Below are positions 1 through 5,483 of a stretch of 6,297 nt of DNA, in pieces (position 1 is the first letter of the stretch; each line of letters opens with the position of its first letter). The stretch is taken from NCBI GenBank assembly GCA_947469815.1, contig CANIRI010000147.1, positions 1 to 6,297 of the forward strand, in the 5' to 3' direction. The notes below the pieces were generated by a model that was given only the letters and a program-made list of their open reading frames with translations, had not been told where the DNA came from and did not search any database. Position numbers and translations under genes: made by a program. Source of the DNA: Comamonadaceae bacterium. GTDB taxonomy: Bacteria; Pseudomonadota; Gammaproteobacteria; Burkholderiales; Burkholderiaceae_C.

Positions 1-750
1 AATCCGGTCCGGCCGAAGTGTTATCACCTGCTCCAGCGTGCGCTCCATGGACGCCAGACTTTGCCGGGGCAGGCCGTAAATCAAATCGATGTTGATCGAC
101 TCCAGGCCCCGCGCCCGCGCCGCGTGTACCAGGTCAAACACCTGCTGGGTGGATTGGATGCGGTGTACCGCCTCTTGCACCGCCGGGTCAAAGTCCTGTA
201 CGCCAAAGCTCAGCCGGTTAAAGCCCAGATCGGCCAGGGTTTGCAAGCGCGCCACGCTCACCGTGCGCGGGTCGACTTCAATGGCGATTTCGGGCTTGTC
301 GGTCAGGCTGAAGTTGGCGCGCAGCAGCGCCATCAGCTGGGCCAATTCATCGTCGCGCAAAAACGTGGGGCTGCCGCCACCCAAATGCAGCTGCCCCAGC
401 CGCTGGCGCGTGCCGATGATGGCCGTGTGCAAGGCCAGTTCTTTGGCCAGGTAGTCCAGGTAGCGCGTCGCGCGGCTGTGGTGCTTGGTGATGATCTTGT
501 TGCAAGCGCAGTAGTAGCACAGCGACTCGCAAAACGGAATGTGCACATACAGCGACAGCGTGGCCAGCCGCCCCGGTGCGCCCAGCGTTTGCATGAGCAC
601 CTGGCCGTAATCCGCGTCGTCAAAGGCCTCTACAAAACGGTCCGCCGTGGGGTAGGAGGTGTAGCGCGGCCCGGCAATGTCAAAGCGGCGAAGGAGTTCA
701 GGGGAGGGGGTGGCTGCGTGGGTCGCCAGCGGAGTAACGGTATGGGCCAT
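1..750 (-). CDS. hemN: Oxygen-independent coproporphyrinogen III oxidase HemN (N-terminal part, cut by window edge)
   Basis: A radical-SAM enzyme that decarboxylates coproporphyrinogen III to protoporphyrinogen IX without oxygen, in the cytoplasm, during haem synthesis. Translating the minus strand from the ATG at 750 gives 250 uninterrupted codons to the window edge; the family is about 450-460 aa, so the C-terminal half is missing. Visible motifs are the N-terminal GPRYTSYPTADRF (about 27-39), the 4Fe-4S motif C74-x3-C78-x2-C81 with the extra C83, GGGSPTF at 124-130, EVDPR at 158-162, FGVQDF at 182-187 and NIDLIYGLP at 220-228. The CYYCAC form and the GPRYTSYPT arm mark a true HemN rather than the haem chaperone HemW. 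No in-frame ATG lies nearby upstream and no strong Shine-Dalgarno is visible, so the start rests on homology. An FNR-like site about 60 bp upstream suggests induction at low oxygen. Confidence 0.95.
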   Translation of the reverse strand, partial: MAHTVTPLATHAATPSPELLRRFDIAGPRYTSYPTADRFVEAFDDADYGQVLMQTLGAPGRLATLSLYVHIPFCESLCYYCACNKIITKHHSRATRYLDYLAKELALHTAIIGTRQRLGQLHLGGGSPTFLRDDELAQLMALLRANFSLTDKPEIAIEVDPRTVSVARLQTLADLGFNRLSFGVQDFDPAVQEAVHRIQSTQQVFDLVHAARARGLESINIDLIYGLPRQSLASMERTLEQVITLRPDRI

Positions 751-773
751 GGGTGCAGCGGCAGAAAAGGGTG

Positions 774-786
774 TGCCAATGTGGCA
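774..786. repeat. Small inverted repeat in the hemN leader/promoter
   Basis: TGCCA-ATG-TGGCA is a perfect 5-bp dyad with a 3-bp centre, lying between the FNR-like box and the hemN start and overlapping the position where a -10 element would fall. It could be a second operator half or chance; no regulator is recognised. Confidence 0.25.
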
Positions 787-805
787 GCCTTCTGCGCTAG
801 CGGGC

Positions 806-819
806 TTGACGCTGGTCAA
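806..819 (-). promoter_or_regulatory. Probable FNR/FixK-type operator upstream of hemN
   Basis: The sequence TTGAC-GCTG-GTCAA is a perfect dyad (extended by one more G/C pair to 804-821) in the 81-bp gap between dusA and hemN. CRP/FNR-family anaerobic regulators (FNR, Anr, Dnr, FixK) bind TTGAT-N4-ATCAA and close variants, and hemN is a classic target. The centre is about 62 bp upstream of the hemN ATG. If it were a class II site at -41.5, transcription would start near 771, leaving a leader of about 20 nt; a weak CACATT (783-778) would then sit at -10. The binding protein and the transcription start are inferred. Confidence 0.55.
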
Positions 820-831
820 GCAATCGGCTCT

Positions 832-1848
832 TTACGCCGAAATGTCCTGGACAGCGGCTCCGCGTTCCAGCGCCGCGCGCGCGGCCTGCCAAACCTCGCG
901 CGGGCTTTGCGGCTTGCGTTTGTGGTCGCTCCAGACCTGGCGCCACAAACGCCCGCCGCGCTTGCCGTGGTACAGCCCCAGCATATGGCGGGCAATCGCG
1001 TACCAGGGGCAGCCGTCCTCTAAAAACGCGCGCTCCATGTAGGCCACCATCGCCTCTTCCACCGCTTCGCGGCTCAGCATCTGTGGCGTGGCGTTGAAAT
1101 ACAGCGCGTCCCAACCCGACAAGAGCCAGGGCTGGTAATAGGCCTCGCGCCCGATCATCACGCCGTCCACCTGCGCTAAGTGCGTTTGTATTTGCGCGTC
1201 CTGCGTGATGCCGCCGTTGACCACAATCGTCAGGCCCGGAAAGTCTTGCTTCAGCTGGTAGGCCAGGTCGTAGCGCAGGGGCGGGATCTCGCGGTTCTCT
1301 TTGGGCGAGAGGCCTTGCAGCCAGGCGTTGCGCGCATGCACCATGAACACCGCGCAACCCGCCTCGCTCACTGTGCCCACAAAGTCGCGCACAAAGCCGT
1401 AGTCCTCGTTTTTGTCAATGCCAATGCGATGCTTCACCGTCACCGGCAGGCTCACCGCGTCCACCATCGCTTTGACGCCATCGGCCACCAGCGCCGGCTC
1501 GTTCATCAGGCAGGCCCCAAAGGCCCCGCGCTGCACCCGCTCGCTCGGGCAGCCGCAGTTCAGGTTGATCTCGTCATACCCCCACTGCGCCCCCAGCCGC
1601 GCCGCATGCGCCAGGTCTGCGGTCTCGCTGCCGCCCAGCTGCAGCGCCACCGGATGCTCCTCGGCGTTGAAGCGCAAATGCCGCTCCACGCTCCCATGCA
1701 GCAAAGCGCCCGTGGTCACCATCTCGGTGTACAGGCGGGTGTGGCGGCTCAGCAGCCGGTGGAAGAAGCGGCAATGGCGGTCGGTCCAGTCCATCATGGG
1801 GGCGACGGAGAGGCGCCAGGGGCTGGGGGTGGTGGGTGATTCAATCAC
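832..1848 (-). CDS. dusA: tRNA-dihydrouridine(20/20a) synthase DusA
   Basis: An FMN- and NADPH-dependent enzyme that reduces uridines 20 and 20a in the tRNA D-loop to dihydrouridine. The 338-aa product has the usual DusA length. It shows the FMN-barrel opening SVAPMMDWTDRH (about 14-25), LYTEMVTTGA (39-48), ALQLGG (68-73), the active-site NLNCGCPS with catalytic Cys100, VKHRIGID (138-145), HARNAWLQGLSPKENRE (171-187), VVNGGI (209-214) and DGVMIGREAY (228-237), with a C-terminal helical domain around ARHMLGLYHG. LSPKENREIPPL points to the DusA subgroup rather than DusB or DusC. The start is GTG; a TAG stop lies in frame 12 nt upstream, and starting at the later ATGs would remove part of the conserved first strand. 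The start codon lies within a 17-bp palindrome. No strong ribosome-binding site is visible. The gene lies downstream of vapC and upstream of hemN. Confidence 0.95.
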   Translation of the reverse strand: MIESPTTPSPWRLSVAPMMDWTDRHCRFFHRLLSRHTRLYTEMVTTGALLHGSVERHLRFNAEEHPVALQLGGSETADLAHAARLGAQWGYDEINLNCGCPSERVQRGAFGACLMNEPALVADGVKAMVDAVSLPVTVKHRIGIDKNEDYGFVRDFVGTVSEAGCAVFMVHARNAWLQGLSPKENREIPPLRYDLAYQLKQDFPGLTIVVNGGITQDAQIQTHLAQVDGVMIGREAYYQPWLLSGWDALYFNATPQMLSREAVEEAMVAYMERAFLEDGCPWYAIARHMLGLYHGKRGGRLWRQVWSDHKRKPQSPREVWQAARAALERGAAVQDISA

Positions 1849-1850
1849 CC
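1834..1850. repeat. Perfect 17-bp palindrome spanning the dusA start codon
   Basis: GGGTGATT-C-AATCACCC has two perfect 8-bp arms around one base, and the minus-strand GTG start of dusA (1848-1846) lies in one arm. As DNA it could be an operator for a dimeric regulator. As RNA it could fold into a 6-bp stem with a UUGAA loop that would hide the start codon. No regulator family is recognised from the sequence. Confidence 0.5.
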
Positions 1851-1917
1851 CGCAATACTATTCGCACAATAAATATTGCACGTGCGTGGCGGGTTGCCCA
1901 GGGTTGTTGCTCAGTAC
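1849..1917 (-). promoter_or_regulatory. vapC-dusA intergenic region with AT-rich island
   Basis: This 69-bp gap holds an AT-rich patch (about 1855-1878) in otherwise GC-rich DNA, with an imperfect hairpin: CAATA-AA-TATTG at 1867-1878, flanked by short complementary CG/CG ends. On the minus strand a TAGTAT hexamer (4 of 6 matches to the -10 consensus) is present but without a fitting -35. The gap may carry a weak dusA promoter. No intrinsic terminator for vapC is seen. Confidence 0.25.
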
Positions 1918-2349
1918 CTAAATTCTGCGAATCACGTTTTCACGCCAGTTGTGTACCAAGATGCCCGGCACCCGGGCGAACTCTTTAACGTTGTCCGTGA
2001 CCACATCCATGTCATGAACCGTGGCGATGCCAGCAATCATGCTGTCGCGTTCTCCAATGGTGGCGCCGCGATTGGCAAGTGATGCGTGCAAATTTCCACC
2101 TACCGCCGCTGATCGTGCGTCCAAGGGCGTTACTTGGAATTGCTCCATCAAACGCAATGCGGCCAGCGCGGCTTTGGGGGATGCAGCACTTCTCTTTTCA
2201 ACCATGCGGGAAATCTCCCACACGGTGATGGCGCTGATGAAAAGTTGCTTTGGGCTATTGATCGTTAGTTGATGGGCGATCCGTTCGTGCCCTTCGGATT
2301 TGTTGACCAGGTGAAGCAGGACATTGGTGTCCAGCAGATACCGGGTCAT
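1918..2349 (-). CDS. vapC: VapC-type PIN-domain ribonuclease toxin
   Basis: A 143-aa protein of typical VapC size. PIN toxins are Mg2+-dependent endoribonucleases that cleave specific RNAs, often tRNA or rRNA, when the antitoxin is lost. The four expected acidic residues are visible: D7 in YLLDTNVLL, E45 in ISAITVWEIS, D102 in IGERDSMIAG, and D119 in VVTDNVKEFARVPG. The ending LVHNW matches the VapC (COG1487-like) pattern of PGL-V-NW. Its ATG overlaps the stop of the preceding small gene by ATGA, the translational coupling usual for toxin-antitoxin pairs. Hand-counted GC over 1921-2340 is about 54%, against about 65-72% in sampled parts of ruvB and dusA, which suggests acquisition by transfer. 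All catalytic residues are intact, so it is probably active. The RNA target cannot be read from sequence. Confidence 0.9.
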   Translation of the reverse strand: MTRYLLDTNVLLHLVNKSEGHERIAHQLTINSPKQLFISAITVWEISRMVEKRSAASPKAALAALRLMEQFQVTPLDARSAAVGGNLHASLANRGATIGERDSMIAGIATVHDMDVVTDNVKEFARVPGILVHNWRENVIRRI

Positions 2350-2534
2350 GCCAGTTGCTGGCCGTCTAGCGCCTTGTGCAAGGCCTCAATGCGTTTGAAT
2401 GTCTCCGTTGCCCAGGCGCTAGAAGATGCGGTCTTGCGCGGTGCAGTGACAGCGGGCTTGGCCACCACAGTGGCCCGCTTTCTGGCTGGCGCTTTTTTGC
2501 CCAGCGCTCCGTTAGTGGCAGTGGATTGGCTCAT
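2346..2534 (-). CDS. Putative antitoxin of the VapC toxin, lysine/alanine-rich, no recognised DNA-binding fold
   Basis: A 62-aa protein directly ahead of vapC, overlapping it by 4 nt. It has a strong ribosome-binding site: AGGAGG at 2548-2543, 8 nt before the ATG. Position, size and coupling argue that it is the antitoxin. Residues 1-39 are low complexity and basic: eight Lys/Arg (K13, K14, R18, K19, R20, K26, R33, K34), no acidic residue, and Ala/Pro/Thr/Ser between, like a histone-H1-type tail. Residues 40-57 (AWATETFKRIEALHKALD) could form one amphipathic helix, a plausible toxin-binding segment. I do not see the AbrB/MazE, Phd/YefM, ribbon-helix-helix or HTH folds expected of VapB partners. 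It could be a divergent or eroded antitoxin; the coding call itself is fairly secure. Confidence 0.7.
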   Translation of the reverse strand: MSQSTATNGALGKKAPARKRATVVAKPAVTAPRKTASSSAWATETFKRIEALHKALDGQQLA

Positions 2535-2542
2535 GGGTTGAT

Positions 2543-2548
2543 CCTCCT
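2543..2548 (-). promoter_or_regulatory. Ribosome-binding site of the antitoxin gene
   Basis: AGGAGG on the minus strand, 8 nt before the ATG at 2534. It is the strongest Shine-Dalgarno in the window and fixes the start of the 62-aa protein. Confidence 0.8.
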
Positions 2549-2576
2549 GACGCTCATTTTAGGGAGCCGAGGCCCC

Positions 2577-3518
2577 TTAATCCCAGCTATCCCCCCCACC
2601 GCTATCCCAAGAACCGCTGTCCTGAATTCCGAAGTCCTGCCCACCCATGTCGGCGTTGGTATCGGGTGGGGCGTGGTGGGTCTCGGGCGCGGCGGCGTTG
2701 GCTTCTTTGCCTTCTTCGCCGCCCATCAGGTTGCGGCCAATGGCTTCGGCCGCCATGAAGCCGGCGCCGACGGCCAGGCCGGTGGCCACGCCACCCATGA
2801 TGCGTCCGCCCATGCCGGGGCCTTGGTTGGGCGCGTATTGCTGACCATTTTGCGGACCATATTGCTGATGACCATAGGGCATGCCGCCCTGGGGACCATT
2901 CGGCGCACCGCCTTGGGGGCCATAGCGAACAGGGGCCTGGCCGCCGAAAGCTTGCGGGCCGTTCAGACCGGTGTTGGCCGCCGGCATGGCGTTGCCAAAC
3001 ACGGAAGGCCGGGGGCGTGAGGCGCGGTTAACCAAAAAAATCAACAGCCCAATGGCTGCGCCGCCAAACAAAAGAATCAGGCCCCAGGGCAGCGGCTTTG
3101 CGGTGGGTGCGGGTTCGGCGGCGGGCGCGGCGGCTGCAACTGCGGCGGGTGCGGCGCTGGCGCTGCCCCCGAGTTGCGTGCGCAGGGCTTGCACCGATTC
3201 GGCTTTGGCAAAGGGCAGTCCGGGGGCCAGCCTTTCAGCGTTGGCCAGTGCTTCGCGGGCGCGCGGCAGTTGGCCCTGGCGTGCGGCGATTTCGGCTTGC
3301 ACGTAGTGCGCTTTGGCGCTGTTGGGGTGGCCAATCAAGACCTGCTGAATCATGGTCTGGGCTTTGTCGAGCTGGCCGCTTTTGGCAGCGCCGTAGACCT
3401 CATCCATGGTGGGCTCGGTTTGCGCGGCGGCAGCGCCCCAGACCAGCAGCATGGCCAGAGCGCATGCGCTGCCAAGGCTGCGCCAGATAAGGGATGGGGT
3501 GCGGTTAAAAAATTGCAT
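2577..3518 (-). CDS. Exported or membrane-anchored TPR-like protein with Gly/Pro/Gln-rich linker and acidic Trp-containing tail
   Basis: Function unknown. The start is set at the ATG at 3518 because GGAG (3529-3526) stands 7 nt upstream and the product then begins with a signal peptide; a longer reading from 3623 adds 35 residues with no family character. The 313-aa product has, in order: a signal sequence (1-32, likely cut at GAAAA|Q, or retained as an anchor), TPR-like helices (about 38-116; LDKAQTMIQQVL, AKAHYVQAEIAARQGQLPRAREAL), an Ala/Pro linker (120-142), a transmembrane helix (about 145-163), a linker with GPQGG/YGPQ repeats (about 187-234), a glycine-zipper-like segment (about 235-258), and a tail of DSGSWDSGGGDSWD type. 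The TPR part would lie in the periplasm and may bind a partner. Proteins of this plan occur in Comamonadaceae as conserved TPR proteins, but I know of no assigned role. It is divergent from ruvB, and the vapBC pair follows after 42 bp. Confidence 0.8.
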   Translation of the reverse strand: MQFFNRTPSLIWRSLGSACALAMLLVWGAAAAQTEPTMDEVYGAAKSGQLDKAQTMIQQVLIGHPNSAKAHYVQAEIAARQGQLPRAREALANAERLAPGLPFAKAESVQALRTQLGGSASAAPAAVAAAAPAAEPAPTAKPLPWGLILLFGGAAIGLLIFLVNRASRPRPSVFGNAMPAANTGLNGPQAFGGQAPVRYGPQGGAPNGPQGGMPYGHQQYGPQNGQQYAPNQGPGMGGRIMGGVATGLAVGAGFMAAEAIGRNLMGGEEGKEANAAAPETHHAPPDTNADMGGQDFGIQDSGSWDSGGGDSWD

Positions 3519-3685
3519 CTGTTTACTCCGGTGTGCGGCATCAATGCCCATGCGCATGATGTGCGGACATTGTGACGACTTGCAAGCCTCGGGGCTGTTG
3601 CCGGGAAGTAAGCCGTGGGTCAAGCGGGGCTATAGTCTGACCGGCGCTGCCGCTGGCCGCCTTTTTCTTCCCCATCCGACCCAAA
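3519..3685. promoter_or_regulatory. Divergent promoter region between the TPR-protein gene and ruvB
   Basis: The 167-bp gap separates two genes transcribed away from each other, so it should hold promoters in both directions. On the plus strand TATAGT at 3631-3636 (context GGGCTATAGTCTG) is a good -10 candidate for ruvB, with a start near 3643 and a leader of about 43 nt, but no good -35 lies 16-18 bp upstream. On the minus strand I find only weak matches. The self-complementary ATGCGCAT (3550-3557), flanked by CATCA/TGATG, lies near the TPR gene and might be an operator. No LexA box of the CTGT-N8-ACAG type was found. Confidence 0.4.
3631..3636 (+). promoter_or_regulatory. ruvB: Candidate -10 element for ruvB
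   Basis: TATAGT matches the sigma-70 -10 consensus at 5 of 6 positions and sits 50 bp before the ruvB start codon. The -35 is poor, so the promoter would be weak or need an activator. Confidence 0.4.
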
Positions 3686-4792
3686 GTGACCATTCAAACC
3701 GACGATTTTTCGCCCCGCCCGGCGCCGGCTACCCGAACCGCCAGCGCTGCCTCTGCTGGAGTGGACGCGCCGCGCATGGTCTCGGGCGCGTCGCTGCCTG
3801 GCGGCGAAGAGGCCGTAGAGCGGGCGCTGCGGCCCAAGCTGCTGGATGATTACGTGGGCCAGGCCAAGGTGCGCGAGCAGCTGGAGATTTTCATTGGCGC
3901 GGCGCGCAAGCGCGACGAGGCGTTGGACCATGTGCTGCTGTTCGGCCCGCCCGGCCTGGGCAAGACCACGCTGAGCCACATCATTGCCCACGAGCTGGGC
4001 GTCAATTTGCGCCAAACCAGCGGCCCGGTGCTGGAAAAGCCCAAAGACCTGGCGGCGCTGCTGACCAACCTCGAAAAAAACGATGTGTTGTTCATCGACG
4101 AGATCCACCGCCTAAGCCCCGTGGTGGAAGAAATTTTGTATCCCGCGCTGGAGGACTACAAGATCGACATCATGATTGGCGAGGGCCCGGCGGCGCGCTC
4201 GATCAAGCTCGATTTGCAGCCCTTCACGCTGGTAGGTGCGACCACGCGCGCCGGCATGCTGACCAACCCGCTGCGCGACCGCTTTGGCATCGTGGCGCGG
4301 CTGGAGTTTTACAGCCACGAAGAGTTGCAGCGCATCGTCACCCGCAGCGCGGGCTTGCTGCAAGTGCCGATGGCAGACGAAGGCGGTTTTGAGATCGCCC
4401 GCCGCTCACGCGGCACGCCGCGCATCGCCAACCGGCTCTTGCGCCGGGTGCGCGATTACGCCGATGTCAAAGGCGTGGGCACCATCACCCTGGACATTGC
4501 CAACCGCGCCTTGCAGATGCTCGACGTGGACCCGCAGGGCTTTGACGTGATGGACCGCAAATTACTGGAGGCGGTGATCCACCGCTTTGACGGCGGGCCC
4601 GTGGGGCTGGACAACATCGCCGCGAGCATTGGCGAAGAGCGCGAAACCATTGAAGACGTGATTGAGCCCTATCTGATCCAACAAGGCTATTTGCAGCGTA
4701 CCCCGCGCGGACGCATTGCCACCCTGGCTGCGTACCGGCATCTGGGTGTGACCGCGCCACGCGCGGCGGGCGGGGATTTGCTGGGCGATTGA
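3686..4792 (+). CDS. ruvB: Holliday junction branch-migration ATPase RuvB
   Basis: A hexameric AAA+ motor that, with RuvA, drives branch migration of Holliday junctions in recombination and repair. Walker A GPPGLGKT at 87-94 (K93), Walker B LFIDEIHR at 135-142, sensor 1 region GATTRAGML at 184-192, arginine finger in LRDRFG (R197) and sensor 2 in [12 protein letters not shown] (R246) are all intact; the C-terminal winged-helix domain ends with QRTPRGR. The start is GTG; MTIQTDDF is the N-terminus usual for Burkholderiales RuvB, which supports it despite a poor ribosome-binding site. The protein is 368 aa against about 336 in E. coli; the extra length is an Ala/Pro/Ser-rich stretch at about 9-40 before the conserved core. 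ruvA and ruvC are not adjacent: the upstream neighbour is divergent and the downstream one convergent, so ruvB appears to be transcribed alone here. Confidence 0.98.
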   Translation: MTIQTDDFSPRPAPATRTASAASAGVDAPRMVSGASLPGGEEAVERALRPKLLDDYVGQAKVREQLEIFIGAARKRDEALDHVLLFGPPGLGKTTLSHIIAHELGVNLRQTSGPVLEKPKDLAALLTNLEKNDVLFIDEIHRLSPVVEEILYPALEDYKIDIMIGEGPAARSIKLDLQPFTLVGATTRAGMLTNPLRDRFGIVARLEFYSHEELQRIVTRSAGLLQVPMADEGGFEIARRSRGTPRIANRLLRRVRDYADVKGVGTITLDIANRALQMLDVDPQGFDVMDRKLLEAVIHRFDGGPVGLDNIAASIGEERETIEDVIEPYLIQQGYLQRTPRGRIATLAAYRHLGVTAPRAAGGDLLGD

Positions 4793-4808
4793 GCCGGGGC
4801 GTAACTGC

Positions 4809-5459
4809 TCAGGCGCTGCCTTCGTCCAGCGCCGCCTCATCGAGGTGCTGGGTATCGGCCCAGCCTACCAGCGTCAGCGCCTGCGGCGTGTACAGCAGCC
4901 GGTTGATGGCGCAATTACCCAACTCCCAGGTGCGCGCTGCGTTCAAGGCCTGGCCGGTTGCAAGCCGGTACAGCATGTCGAGCACGCCGCCGTGGCTGAC
5001 CAGCGCAATGTGTTCGCCCGGATGCTGCGCGGCGATGGCGTGTAGCGTGGTGGCAATCCGTTGGTGTAGCGCAGCGGGGCTTTCGCCGCCGGGCGGTGCC
5101 CAATGCGGGTCGCGCTGCTTCCAGCGCAAGGCGTCTTCGGGGTGCAGCGCGCCGACCTCGTCGTAGGTCAAACCCTGAAAGTCGCCAAAGCTGCGCTCGC
5201 GCAAACCGGTCTCTAAGCGCAGCGCGGTCGCCGCGATGCCGCTGTGCTGAGCGATGGCCAGCGCGGTGTCATGGGCGCGGCGCAGGTCGCTGCAATAGAT
5301 GGTGCTGATGCCGCTGTCGGCCAGCGCCTGACCCGCCCGCTGCGCTTGCCAGCGGCCGCGCTCGTTCAGATCAATGTCCAACTGGCCCTGCAAGCGGGAC
5401 TGCGCATTCCAAGCGGTTTCGCCGTGGCGCACGGCGGTGATCTGGGTGGCTTGCTCCAT
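4809..5459 (-). CDS. Histidine phosphatase family protein (phosphoglycerate mutase-like)
   Basis: A 216-aa cytoplasmic enzyme of the histidine phosphatase superfamily (COG0406 type), which forms a phospho-histidine intermediate. The catalytic motif VRHGETAWN has H12 as nucleophile with R11; the other phosphate-pocket residues are R61 in CSDLRRA, the acid-base E88 in LRERSFGDFQG, and H156 in VSHGG. Members include phosphoglycerate mutases, alpha-ribazole phosphatase (CobC) and broad-specificity phosphatases. The substrate cannot be told from sequence, and no cobalamin gene lies nearby to favour CobC. The ATG at 5459 places RHGE close to the N-terminus, as usual. It starts 24 nt after the lipoprotein stop with only a weak Shine-Dalgarno, so it is probably the last gene of an operon; its 3' end meets ruvB with 16 bp between the stops. 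Confidence 0.92.
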   Translation of the reverse strand: MEQATQITAVRHGETAWNAQSRLQGQLDIDLNERGRWQAQRAGQALADSGISTIYCSDLRRAHDTALAIAQHSGIAATALRLETGLRERSFGDFQGLTYDEVGALHPEDALRWKQRDPHWAPPGGESPAALHQRIATTLHAIAAQHPGEHIALVSHGGVLDMLYRLATGQALNAARTWELGNCAINRLLYTPQALTLVGWADTQHLDEAALDEGSA

Positions 5460-5483
5460 GGCCAGGTTCAGGGCGGCGTGTAA

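Noticed and set aside
764..777. Sigma-54 promoter before hemN (minus-strand TGGCACACCCTTTTCT)
   Set aside because: The -24 half is good, but the invariant GC of the -12 element is TC here, and no enhancer-type site was noticed.
804..821. Stem-loop read as an intrinsic terminator of dusA
   Set aside because: No run of T follows the stem on the minus strand; the sequence fits an FNR-type operator better.
61..1023. Long plus-strand open frame (320 codons)
   Set aside because: It runs antisense through hemN and the dusA end, both of which carry clear family motifs on the minus strand; the frame is open because of GC-rich codon bias.
1180..1839. Long plus-strand open frame opposite dusA
   Set aside because: It is an antisense shadow of dusA, with a composition rich in Arg, His, Gln and Ala and no recognisable motif.
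2558..2576. Hairpin between the TPR gene and the antitoxin as a terminator
   Set aside because: The AGGGG...TCCCT stem is short and imperfect, and is followed on the minus strand by TAAAA rather than a T-run, so read-through into vapBC is possible.
2376..3020. Plus-strand open frame of 214 codons across the antitoxin and TPR genes
   Set aside because: It spans two minus-strand genes and their gap. The minus-strand genes have ribosome-binding sites and domain structure; this frame has neither.
3519..3623. Upstream start at 3623 for the TPR-protein gene
   Set aside because: It would put 35 non-conserved residues ahead of a clear signal peptide; the ATG at 3518 has its own GGAG at correct spacing.
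4793..4808. Bidirectional terminator between ruvB and the phosphatase gene
   Set aside because: The 16-bp gap has no inverted repeat or T/A tracts; no terminator can be supported.
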